From assembly GCA_029784595.1 (NCBI GenBank), contig JAJETZ010000002.1, positions 292,000 through 355,999 on the forward strand: 64,000 bases of DNA, in the 5' to 3' direction. Made by a program: the position numbers and the translations under genes. Origin of the DNA: Wolbachia endosymbiont of Meromenopon meropis. Its GTDB lineage: Bacteria > Pseudomonadota > Alphaproteobacteria > Rickettsiales > Anaplasmataceae. This document shows positions 1 to 9,207 of this stretch, piece by piece (within the stretch, counting starts at the first letter, position 1; each line of letters starts with the position of its first letter). The notes under the pieces were generated by a model. That model ran no database searches. It saw only the letters and a list, made by a program, of their open reading frames with translations, and was not told the origin of the DNA.

Positions 1-799
1 CTATTACTGCTGCAGTTTTTTGAAATTCAGAAACTATATTAAGTGCAGATTCTATGTCTGTTATATTAGTATAACTCAACTCTTTTCCGTGCAATTTTTC
101 CATTGGATATTTAGTAAATTTATTGCTATAAAAAGCAGCTTTTTGATGTGGATTTTCTCCATATCTCAGCTCTTGCACCTTATTTCCGTATAGAGCAAAA
201 AACTCTGGTAATTCATTGTTTTTGCTCTGAGATGAAAAAAACCAATTATAAATATTAAAATCATAACATGCGGTAAGGGCGAATGCTTTAGTTGCTAGAT
301 ATTTTCTGTATTGTAATGTGGTTTTATTACCATTTTTAATCATTTCAGTTTTTAGTGTTTTATAATCTTGAATATTTGAAATTATTGAAGTAAAACGAAA
401 ATTTTTTGCTGCAGCTCTAATTAGAGCCACTCCACCAATATCAATTTGTTCTATAATTTGTTCATAATTTGAGCAATTATTCATAGCTTCCCAAAACGGA
501 TATAAATTGATTATAAGTAAGTCTATTAACTCAATTTTAAGATCTTGCATTTCCTTTTTATGTTTTTTGCGATCGCATAATATTCCTGCGTGAATTTTAG
601 GATGCAAGGTCTTTACCCTGCCGTTTAATATTTCTGGAAATTTTATGTAATCTGAAATTTTTTGGGTTTCTATTCCTGCATTTGATAGAACTTTATACGT
701 ATTTCCTGTTGAAAGAATTTCTATTTTTCGTTTCATTAAGAATGATGCGAGATCAATTATATTTGTTTTATCAAAAACAGATATCAAAGCTCTTTTCAC
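1..799 (-). CDS. purH: Bifunctional AICAR transformylase/IMP cyclohydrolase, 5' part (partial)
   Basis: PurH carries out the last two steps of de novo IMP synthesis in the cytosol. Only the first 266 codons lie in the window; the gene runs off the left edge, so the AICAR transformylase domain is incomplete. The N-terminal MGS-like IMP cyclohydrolase domain is clear: the segment RALISVFDKTNI near residues 3-14, ILSTGNTYK near 28-36 (most homologues have TGG rather than TGN), and GRVKTLHPKIHAG at residues 60-72. The start is a GTG at 799; no in-frame ATG precedes the conserved N-terminus. It pairs functionally with purN and purF in this window, although the three are not adjacent. Confidence 0.95.
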   Translation of the reverse strand, partial: MKRALISVFDKTNIIDLASFLMKRKIEILSTGNTYKVLSNAGIETQKISDYIKFPEILNGRVKTLHPKIHAGILCDRKKHKKEMQDLKIELIDLLIINLYPFWEAMNNCSNYEQIIEQIDIGGVALIRAAAKNFRFTSIISNIQDYKTLKTEMIKNGNKTTLQYRKYLATKAFALTACYDFNIYNWFFSSQSKNNELPEFFALYGNKVQELRYGENPHQKAAFYSNKFTKYPMEKLHGKELSYTNITDIESALNIVSEFQKTAAVI

Positions 800-989
800 T
801 TTTTATATAGAAAAATTTTTCAAGATTATGAATAAATAATACATAAGAATAGAAAGCTTGACTATAGCTGTAATATTAACAAAATAAATTTTATTTGTAA
901 TTTTATCAAACTATGTAAGAAAAATTATACAAGAAATTTGATGCTACCTGTAGCAGGTGTACTAAAAGTTTAGATTTTAAGAGGTGCGT

Positions 990-2264
990 TTAAAAAACGT
1001 GTTTACGGTACCAAAATAAATAAAGTGGTATACTGCTTGCAGTGAATAAGCTCGCAATTAGCAAGTTATTAATAGAAGTTTTAAGTATTACCCAGAGACA
1101 AAAGATTGTTGCTATGCTGCCAATTAAAAATTGGCGAAAATTTTTGCATTTTAGAAAAAGTTTTAAAAATGCGAGACTACATGCAAGATAAACAAATAAA
1201 AACGAAACTACAGAAAAGTCAATTATTAGTGTAATTTGTTGAGCAAAATTATTGTTTGAAGTGAGAATTAGTAAAATTGCAGTTCCTACTGAACTAGTTA
1301 TTATTCCACAAAAAGGGGAGCCATGTTTATTTTTTTTTAAAAAAAATTGCGGCATAAGTCCATCTTTAGCAAGACCAAAAACAACTTGTCCACTAGACAA
1401 TATCCAAACATTTAAACTACCAATACAAAAAATTGACGCAATTATAGAAATAATCAAATGCCAATTACCAGAAAACATGACTTTCATTGCATCAGCATAT
1501 GGTGCTTTTGAATTTGCCAAATTATTTCCATTTATTAATCCCATGATTGCAAGATTATTTATAAAGTAAACAACAGCAACACAGACTGTACCAAGTACTA
1601 GAGCTTTTGGTATAGTTTTAGCAGGATTATTGATCAATTCTGCAGGTATTGTTGCAAGTTCAATTCCAACAAAGCACCATAAAGTTAAAAGTGTAGATCT
1701 TGCAAGAGCTTCCGATTTTGTAAGATTTAAAACTTCTTTACTTATAATGAAATTTTTTTCATCAAAAAAAAACAATGCTGCCATAGGTATGGCAAGTAAT
1801 ATAGAAATTTTTACAACCATGAGTAAAAATTCAACACGTCCAACAACAACTATTCCTCTCAAATTTACTAATGTAACGCTTACAAGCAATAATAATTCTA
1901 AAAATAAACGCATGTTCTGAATTTCTTTATGAAAAAGTGGTGTAAGGTAACTAATACCTACAACTATTAAAGCTGTTGTGCTAACCCAAGAAATTACCCA
2001 ATATGTCCAACCAACAAAAAAAGCTATTCTGGGGCCAAAGACATATTTTATATAAATGTGAGGACCTCCGGTTTCTGTAAGTTTTGCACACAATTTAGCA
2101 AACACTAGCGCAAGAGACACAGCGCCAGCCCCTGATATTATCCAACTTACTAGACTATAAACACCATACGGTGCAAGGCTAATCGGAAGTATAAAAATTC
2201 CAGAACCAATTTGACCATTAATTACTAAGGCTAAAACAGTTAAAAAACTTATTTTATTTGACAC
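990..2264 (-). CDS. APC-family amino acid permease/antiporter, copy A
   Basis: Inner-membrane transporter of the amino acid-polyamine-organocation superfamily, most like the AdiC/PotE exchanger branch. It has about 12 hydrophobic segments over 424 residues. The helix-1 substrate motif GSGIF is at residues 20-24, and a TETGGPHIYIKYVFGP segment follows near 60-75. I start it at GTG 2264 because the residues from there (VSNKISFLTVLALV) align with the ATG start of the neighbouring paralogue. An in-frame TTG at 2318 would add 18 residues with no counterpart. It lies 73 nt after the paralogue's stop on the same strand, which points to a tandem duplication and probable co-transcription. The substrate cannot be read from the sequence; uptake or exchange of a host amino acid is inferred. 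Confidence 0.88.
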   Translation of the reverse strand: MSNKISFLTVLALVINGQIGSGIFILPISLAPYGVYSLVSWIISGAGAVSLALVFAKLCAKLTETGGPHIYIKYVFGPRIAFFVGWTYWVISWVSTTALIVVGISYLTPLFHKEIQNMRLFLELLLLVSVTLVNLRGIVVVGRVEFLLMVVKISILLAIPMAALFFFDEKNFIISKEVLNLTKSEALARSTLLTLWCFVGIELATIPAELINNPAKTIPKALVLGTVCVAVVYFINNLAIMGLINGNNLANSKAPYADAMKVMFSGNWHLIISIIASIFCIGSLNVWILSSGQVVFGLAKDGLMPQFFLKKNKHGSPFCGIITSSVGTAILLILTSNNNFAQQITLIIDFSVVSFLFVYLACSLAFLKLFLKCKNFRQFLIGSIATIFCLWVILKTSINNLLIASLFTASSIPLYLFWYRKHVF

Positions 2265-2337
2265 AATTCTTTTTAGGTTTTGAAGGCTAGTATAACCTAA
2301 TCCTAAGAATTTTAACAAATAAAATTATTTTTTAAGA

Positions 2338-3624
2338 TTAAATCTTTAAGTAAATTGATTTACGATACCAAAGTAGATAAATAAGCGTACCGCTTAGAGG
2401 AAATAAACTAGATATGAGTAGTGTACTTATAGAAGTTTCATATATTATCCAACAACAAAAAAGCATAGCTATGCATCCAATTAAGAATTTAGAGTAGTTT
2501 TTTTCTTGTATGATCATTTTGAGAAATGCGAGACTGCATGCTAAGTAGACAAATAAAAATGAAATCACAGAAATATCTATCATTGAGGTTACTTGCTGTG
2601 TTAAGTTTTTATTTGATGTTAGAATAAGTAAGACTATTACTCCTAAGGCGCTGAATATTAATGCCAAAAATGGAGCGTTGTGTTTATTTTTTTTAGCAAA
2701 AAATTGTGGCATTAATTTATCTTTCGCGAGGCCTAGAACTATTTGTCCATCAGCTAAAAACCAAGCGTTCAGATTACTTACAGAAACAATAAAAGCAATA
2801 GCGGAGGTAATTAAATACCAATAATTACCTGAAAACATTATTTTTACTGCATCAACATATGGGGCTCTTGAATTTGCTAAACGGTTGCCATTAATCAATC
2901 CCATAATTGCAAGACTATTGATAATGTATATAGTTGCAACGCAACTTGTACCAAGCGCTATAGCTTTTGGTATTGTTTTTGTTGGATTATCGACCGATTC
3001 TGCATGTGCTGTTGTTGATTCAAGCCCAATAAAACACCATAGAGTGATAAGCGTAGAGCGTGCAAGAGTCTGTGATGTTGTAAGATTTAAAATTTCTTCA
3101 CTTGTAATAAAGTTATTTCTATCAAAAAAGAATAAAGCCGCTATTGGTATTGAAAGTAGCGCTACTATCTTAATTAAATTTAATATAAGTTCAACATATC
3201 CAGCAGTTGATACTCCTTTTAAATTTATCAGCATTATAGCTATAATTAATATTATCTCTAGAGCTAAGCGTATATCTTGGATATTATTTTTAAAAATAAG
3301 AGCCAAGTATTCAATACTTGTAATTACTACAGCTGTTGAACTAATCCACGAGCTTATCCAATATGTCCAACCAACAAAAAAAGCTGCTGTAGGGCCAAAG
3401 ATATATTTTATATAAACATGAGGACCGCCAGTTTCTGGAAATTTTGCACAGAGAAAAGCAAAGACTAAAGCTAGAGATATTGCGCCTAATGATGATATTG
3501 TCCACCCTATAATGCTATAAGCACCATACGGTGCAAGGCTAATTGGAAGTGTAAATATTCCACATCCAATTTGGCTACTAATCACTAAAGCGAGAACAGT
3601 CAAAAATCCTATTTTATTTGACAT
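2338..3624 (-). CDS. APC-family amino acid permease/antiporter, copy B
   Basis: Second member of a tandem pair of APC-superfamily transporters, 428 residues with about 12 membrane segments. It starts at ATG 3624 (MSNKIGFLTVLALV). The helix-1 motif is GCGIF instead of the GSGIF of copy A, so a residue lining the substrate site differs, and specificity may have diverged. The segment PETGGPHVYIKYIFGP is shared with copy A, and similarity continues to the C-terminus, including the LMPQFF.KKNKH loop. This is the upstream gene of the pair and probably carries the promoter. The arginine/agmatine or polyamine exchanger family is the nearest I recognise; the actual substrate is unknown. Confidence 0.88.
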   Translation of the reverse strand: MSNKIGFLTVLALVISSQIGCGIFTLPISLAPYGAYSIIGWTISSLGAISLALVFAFLCAKFPETGGPHVYIKYIFGPTAAFFVGWTYWISSWISSTAVVITSIEYLALIFKNNIQDIRLALEIILIIAIMLINLKGVSTAGYVELILNLIKIVALLSIPIAALFFFDRNNFITSEEILNLTTSQTLARSTLITLWCFIGLESTTAHAESVDNPTKTIPKAIALGTSCVATIYIINSLAIMGLINGNRLANSRAPYVDAVKIMFSGNYWYLITSAIAFIVSVSNLNAWFLADGQIVLGLAKDKLMPQFFAKKNKHNAPFLALIFSALGVIVLLILTSNKNLTQQVTSMIDISVISFLFVYLACSLAFLKMIIQEKNYSKFLIGCIAMLFCCWIIYETSISTLLISSLFPLSGTLIYLLWYRKSIYLKI

Positions 3625-4286
3625 ATTAATTTAATCTTCATTTAAAATAGATTAACAATATAATTAAAACTCGGGAACTTCAATTGATCTTTATATAAAA
3701 AGCTTTGCATTTTCGTATATATTTATTGCGATGATCCGATGTTTAAGTTAGATCTGAGAAGTTAAAACTAAGCAGAGATATTTAACTTATTTTATGGATG
3801 TATTTATATCAAGTAAACAAAACTTAGTTTTTGCATTTATAGTAAAACACTCCATCAATTTTATTGATTGTTGCTTATATGATTATAAGAGTAATGATTT
3901 TGAATATAGTAAAGATATATTACAAGTTATATAGATTACATTCAGATAGTACTATCTGGGTATTTAAAGAGAAACTTTTAGTTTTACAGTATACTAATAT
4001 AGTAAAATAGATCTTTGAGAAAGAAAATATTTTGCGAATGTGATATATTAAAGAATTTTTACAGACAAAATTCATATAAAAGCTAAAATAATTAATAGGA
4101 TAAAGTAAAAGAAATAGATGTAGGAGATTTTTAATCTTTTAAAGAGAATTATTCAATTTACAAAAATTTTTAGAACATTTGTATATTTATGTACAATATC
4201 CAATTTACAGTTTTTAGTTGTTACAATATTACTTTACTTTTTATTATGTTACAATAACCACGTTATTTATATTAATAATATAGTAG
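3625..4286. other. Gene-free AT-rich stretch upstream of permease copy B
   Basis: I see no supported gene. Short chance reading frames occur on the plus strand, for example one of 46 codons starting near 3794, but none has a ribosome-binding site or a family pattern. The promoter of the permease pair should lie in the first 150 bases. Confidence 0.6.
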
Positions 4287-4409
4287 CTATACTAGTCTTA
4301 CTAACCAAGACGGACAAAAAATAAAAAATATTAAAAATCCTAAAGTTCCATAGAGGGTTATACAGTTATCAAGAAAACTTTTGTACGTGTACATATCATT
4401 AATTGCCAT
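4287..4409 (-). CDS. Possible 40-residue single-span membrane peptide (CcoQ/FixQ-like?)
   Basis: A short frame from ATG 4409 to TAG 4287 encodes 40 residues beginning MAINDMYTYKSFLDN. It continues into one hydrophobic span (residues about 17-33) and then a proline-containing tail. The pattern of an aromatic residue, a short amphipathic stretch, a glycine, one membrane helix and then CP resembles CcoQ/FixQ, the small subunit of cbb3-type cytochrome oxidase. Small proteins of this type are annotated in some Rickettsiales, as I recall. There is no clear Shine-Dalgarno sequence, and a frame this short can arise by chance in AT-rich DNA. The assignment is therefore a suggestion based on pattern only. 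Confidence 0.3.
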   Translation of the reverse strand: MAINDMYTYKSFLDNCITLYGTLGFLIFFIFCPSWLVRLV

Positions 4410-4885
4410 ATTTTTACTTATCTTAATAAATAAACTTTACTACCTTAAATCTCTACGGAGTTTTATTTTATATTTCATATAGACACACATATACTGAAAT
4501 AATAGACAGCAATAAATATTTAAAACGTTAATTAAGTATAGAAACAAAAAAAAATCAAGTAAATAGTTACTTACTATTTATTGTTAGTGTAAAATACAGG
4601 GGAGTTTTTGTATATTTTTAATAAAAAAAGATTTATATAAGCCAGTTTGTTTTGTTTACATAAAAGTAAAAATTTAACTTTAAAATTATAAAGTAGATTT
4701 AATTTAATAATTAAATTACTAAGATGTAAATATCAATTTTAATATTTTTATTATATTAAGATCTGTACGGAGATTTAGAGCCAAATATATGGCACCATAG
4801 TACAATATGGAGTAACGGATGTGAGGGCCGTCTATCTTGAAGAGATAATTTAAATTCATAATAAGTAAACTGGAAAATAACAGAG

Positions 4886-4957
4886 AGGCCGAGATCGGAA
4901 TTGAACCGATATAAAAGGATTTGCAGTCCTCCGCATAAACCATTCTGCCACACGGCC
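4886..4957 (-). tRNA. tRNA-Cys (GCA anticodon)
   Basis: The reverse strand folds as a complete tRNA. The acceptor stem is GGCCGTG/CTCGGCC with one U-U mismatch at pair 6-67. The D-arm lies in GGCAGAATGG, the anticodon loop is CTGCAAA with anticodon GCA, and the T-arm contains GGTTCAATTCC. The discriminator base is U73, the identity element for cysteine. CCA is not encoded. It lies 6 nt downstream of the aldolase gene on the same strand, so the two may share a transcript. Confidence 0.95.
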
Positions 4958-4963
4958 ATTTCT

Positions 4964-5872
4964 TTATTCACATTTGTAGATGTTAATGATTTCTCTTAAT
5001 AAAGACAAAGCTTCTTTTTTTTTTCGTTGAAAAATGTTACGTCCAATTATCGAACCATCTCCACCTCCCCTCTTGATCTCTTTTATTTCATTGCATATAT
5101 CATTAGTTGACTTCGATTCGCCACCAGAGAAAAGTAATATCCTTTTTCCTATAAAACAAGATTTTTTGATATATTCAATTCTTTTAGACAACGACTCAAT
5201 ATTTCTCACTTCTATTTTTTCTCTTTCTAATTGATTACTAGGAAGTTTTACTTTTATTATGTTAGCACCGAGTAGAGCAGCTATATGTGCGGCGTAAGCA
5301 ACAACATCAACTGCCGTTTCACCCTTTTTAGAAATTCCTTCGCCCCGTGGATAAGACCATATAATCACTGCAAGTCCACATGATTTAGCTTCGGCTATGA
5401 TTTTACTGACTTCTTCTATCATGTCAAAACATTTAGCAGAGCCAGGATATATGGTAAATCCAACTGCTACACACCCTAAACGTAACGCATCTTTTACAGA
5501 TGCGGTAATTGCTTGATCCTGAACTAGGCATTTTGAATGTAAAGAATTGGAGCTATTAAGCTTTAAAATAAGTGGAAACATTCCAGCGTAAGTTGAAGCA
5601 CCAGCTTCAATCATACCAAGTGGTGCAGCATATGCATTAACTTGTGAATCAAGTGCGAGTTGAAAATGATAATGTGGATCATAAGCATCAGGATTAACTT
5701 CGAAGCTTTTTATTGGTCCGTGTTCAAACCCTTGATCTACGGGAAGAATTACTAGTTTACCAGTGCCACTGAGCTTTCCATGCATGAGAATGCGAGTAAG
5801 ATTCGTTTTTACACCGGGATTTTCACTTTCGTAATTGCTTAGGATCTGCCTTACTCTATCACTTATTATCAC
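4964..5872 (-). CDS. fbaB: Class I fructose-bisphosphate aldolase (DhnA/FbaB type)
   Basis: Cleaves or forms fructose 1,6-bisphosphate through a lysine Schiff base in the cytosol. At 302 residues it fits the DhnA-type class I family. Visible motifs are LVILPVDQGFEHGP near residues 40-53, YAAPLGMIEAG near 81-91, and GANIIKVKLP near 199-208, which supplies the likely catalytic lysine. Later come LLFSGGESKS and a phosphate-binding GSIIGRNIFQR near the C-terminus. The start is GTG 5872; the N-terminus matches the family and no better start is seen. With pgk in this window and no phosphofructokinase visible, a gluconeogenic role is likely, but that is inference. A tRNA-Cys follows 6 nt after the stop. 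Confidence 0.93.
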   Translation of the reverse strand: MIISDRVRQILSNYESENPGVKTNLTRILMHGKLSGTGKLVILPVDQGFEHGPIKSFEVNPDAYDPHYHFQLALDSQVNAYAAPLGMIEAGASTYAGMFPLILKLNSSNSLHSKCLVQDQAITASVKDALRLGCVAVGFTIYPGSAKCFDMIEEVSKIIAEAKSCGLAVIIWSYPRGEGISKKGETAVDVVAYAAHIAALLGANIIKVKLPSNQLEREKIEVRNIESLSKRIEYIKKSCFIGKRILLFSGGESKSTNDICNEIKEIKRGGGDGSIIGRNIFQRKKKEALSLLREIINIYKCE

Positions 5873-8800
5873 TTATTTATAGCTTTAAATTAGATTTAAG
5901 GCGCTAATTGTAGCAAATATTAAAGACTAATACAAATAAAATTTAAGCTATATTAAAAATTAACTTTGGCTCCTCTTTATCGATTTAAATTTAAAGTTTT
6001 TTTTAACTGGTCGACAATTTAATATTTTTCAGCTAAGTGATTTTTATTTAATTTTAATAAATTATTTTTCTATTGGACATAAATCCATTTACTTGCAGTA
6101 GCCAATTTTATGTAAGATAGAAAACTTTATCTCATCTTTTCTGTTATATAAACAATTTATGCTTTGTTTGTATGAGTCAATTTTTAGTTTCTAAATAAAT
6201 TTATTTGTAATATGAAAATTACATTCACGCTTAAGTCAAAAAAAAAAGAAAATAACTGCATTAAAGCGGTTACGCGAAATTCTAGATTAAAAAACCCGCT
6301 CTTTCTCTTCTTTATTATCTCACCCCTAAGTATTAAAAAATTTTTACCTTGAAAACTAACAAAGTTTTTGCTAAGTTTTAGACAATATTATTCCTGCATT
6401 AGTTGTTATAATTTATGAAATAATATTGAAAAAATTAATTTTCATTTGTAAGTATTTTACAATATGATTGCGGTCCATGATTTGTACAATATATTATAAA
6501 TAATATCACACTCTCTGAGCCTTTTTAATCTCATCTCAATTTAAGACATCGCACTACATTGATTATTAATAAAAATGGTTTCTGTTGTCAATTCGCCTTG
6601 TTAATAGCCTATATATCCAAGAGAAAGTGGCGATATATTATTTCGATATTCTATAATATGAGATTCTATACATTTTAAACACATTAAAAATGTATTAGAT
6701 TCATACACATGTTTTTGCTCACTGTTTGCAAAGTTCAATTTATCAACACTATTTGATTCTATAATATAAGATAATTTGCCAGAAGTTTATTGTAATTTCT
6801 AATCCAGATTTAGTTATCTTGGTAGAGTTAACGAGAGATTCTATCACTTATACTCTTGACTAAAAGGACTTTTTATCTTTTTTTAAAGATTTAGGCCTTT
6901 TGTATATCTTCAAATTTAGATTTACAATGTACAAGTTTATAACTTTAGTAGTTATTCTTAATATCTCTACTATTCACAGCTTTGCATTTAGTTTTTTTAG
7001 AGATCTACAGTACGCTTTATTGTATTTAAAAGATTAATATTTTACTTATTAACTTCTGTTTAGGCATATAATCGTATATAGCATCTTGACTATAGACTAC
7101 TTAATTGGTACGTTTTGGATAGTATGCTTTGTGATGTTTTCATAATAAGATTTTATGCTGTTTACTATTTTTATAGTTTAGTGATTGAAGATTTGTTTTC
7201 ACATTAATTTTTTTTAAAATCTTCTCGCTAGCACATTAGCTATTTAATAATCATTATTATGTTCTTTGCATTTGAATTTTGTATTTATTGTAGCATAATA
7301 TATCTCTTGTGAGAGCGAACTACCTAAAGGCACATTATATTATAATTAAGAAAATTACAATTTAGTTGATTTAGATTCAAAAATTGTATTTTTTTCATTG
7401 AAAAATGAATGGTCTCCCAGATTTTATTTCAATTGCTTTTTATTATTATGAATTAATTTATTCTTTCTTTTCAAAATCGCTTTTATATCTACTTCTTGTT
7501 AGTAGAAGCGCTTTTAAATTTAAGGTGTAAATTGTATCAGATTTGAGAGTGTATAAAGGAACATTACCTTTCTGTGATTTTTATTATCAAATTTTCAATT
7601 CATCGCTGTCTTTCTCAACGCCTTGCTTCGATATATAAATGATCACTCTCCCACATTCAATACTATCCGCATAATACAAGTTAGTAATTACAATTCAAAA
7701 ATGCAATTGTATTCTTTTATTTGCTTCGTGGATACTCGTTTAAGTTTTTGCAGTAACTTTGTATTTTTTTTTTGTTTTTTAATAATTCACATTTATTTTT
7801 TTGTGATATAAGTGTTGATATTTTTATCAAGTTTCGGCTCATGATCAATAAAATATTCATCTTTATAATAGAATATTTCTATTTAAAATATTTAAAGATT
7901 AAATTGTAAATTTTTTGTATCTTGCTTTTGCACGAAGTGTTCAATAAAAAATTCTATTCAGATAGAATCTCTATCAGAACATTTATTTCATTGATTTCTT
8001 TTTTTTAAACGACGAAATCGTATTATAGATCTGTATATCTTATACTAAATAAGAGATTTATTTTAATTTTATTAATAACTAAATCCGAATTATTCTTTAT
8101 TCAGAAAAGATATTTTTGTAATCATTGAAAAAAAATACACCTTGATAAGAGGATGTCTAAATTCCCGATTTTATCAGCTCTAATGTTTACTTACATATTT
8201 AGATAAAACGTAATTACATTATCTTTATCTTCGATTAATGTTAGCTAGCAATAAGTGTTCTGCTTTTTTTTTGCGTATGTAATATAAAAAATAAAATTAG
8301 AAGTAATCAGCAACGCTCTATTTTAGACTTATCTTTAAACTTTTAGAAAATCATTTTTCTACTCTTTAAATATATATATACATAGAGTATACAGAGGCTT
8401 GTTTGATTTAATTGATATTAAATCATCATTATGATTAAATGCTAATGTACAACAAATTATTTTTTATTAACACACCGAATCTGTATAATCAAACCTCGTT
8501 TTTTCATTAATATACTATTTTGAATAGGTGGAGTTATTATTTAACCTTAAGTTAACACAGACTTTAAATAACAAAAATATTAATATTGATATCTATGTTC
8601 GTAATTTAATCTTTACGTTATGCTCAATGTATTTATTTAAATAAATAAAATTTTATTTTACTTAGATGATGGAAGTTTAAATTTTTCTAGATAAAAAATT
8701 TTTTTAAAAATATCCAAAATTTTCAATGTATTTTACAGCAATTATAAATAGTAAATAGCTTTTTACTTAAAAAGTTTTTATTTTCTGTTTATATAACTTC

Positions 8801-9207
8801 TATAATATTATATCTATGCCTATATAAAATAAAACTAGGTTTTAGATATTATAAAATAAAAGTACTAGAGTTAAAAAACTCTATCTTATAGAAGTATTTA
8901 GCGGCGGTATTTTAACTAACTCTCTAAATTATTATTTTTATTATTCAGATTTTATGATTTTAATAATGTGTTTAAAAACTCTTTGTTTTAATTAGTGTGG
9001 TGGATGCACAAAAATGTATCTCAAAAATAGGATTGCTCGCCTGATTTAAATCAGGCAATGCTTAAATTTTACAGCTTTATTTATCTTAAAAGATAATATA
9101 AGTCGTGTTAGTTTTAATTTAAATTAAAGTAATTAAAAAATTAATAATTTTAGACCTAAAATAACAGCTAGTTTACTTTTTCTTTACTGCATATATAATG
9201 TTTATCT
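5873..9207. other. 3.3-kb gene-free region
   Basis: No gene can be supported on either strand. The longest open frame is 62 codons at 7623-7811; it is phenylalanine-rich, has no ribosome-binding site, and is expected by chance at this base composition. Features visible are a 9-bp stem with a 10-nt loop at 6668-6695, an all-AT 18-bp palindrome near 8631, and a mixed-base 18-bp palindrome at 9039-9056. A G+C-richer patch at 6260-6325 is also present, with a bulged AGCGGTT/AACCCGCT pairing followed by a pyrimidine-rich tail. It looks like decayed former coding DNA, but no recognisable protein remnant was found. Confidence 0.7.
9039..9056. repeat. Perfect 18-bp palindrome
   Basis: GCCTGATTTAAATCAGGC is a perfect inverted repeat with three G/C pairs at each end, unusual in this AT-rich region. 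Flanking ATTG/CAAT pairing could extend it with a bulge on the minus strand. It lies 152 nt downstream of the ABC transporter gene. It could be a factor-independent 3' end for that transcript (though without a T-run) or a protein-binding site. Confidence 0.5.

Noticed and set aside
2885..3415. 176-codon plus-strand frame inside permease copy B
   Set aside because: It lies antisense to a clear transporter gene; its composition mirrors the membrane protein on the other strand.
6260..6325. G+C-richer patch considered as a tRNA, tmRNA or 6S-like RNA
   Set aside because: No cloverleaf, no tag frame and no conserved small-RNA motif; only a bulged 7-bp pairing.
7623..7811. 62-codon hydrophobic frame in the 3.3-kb gap
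   Set aside because: No ribosome-binding site, no family pattern, very Phe/Ile-rich; frames of this size are expected by chance in DNA this AT-rich.
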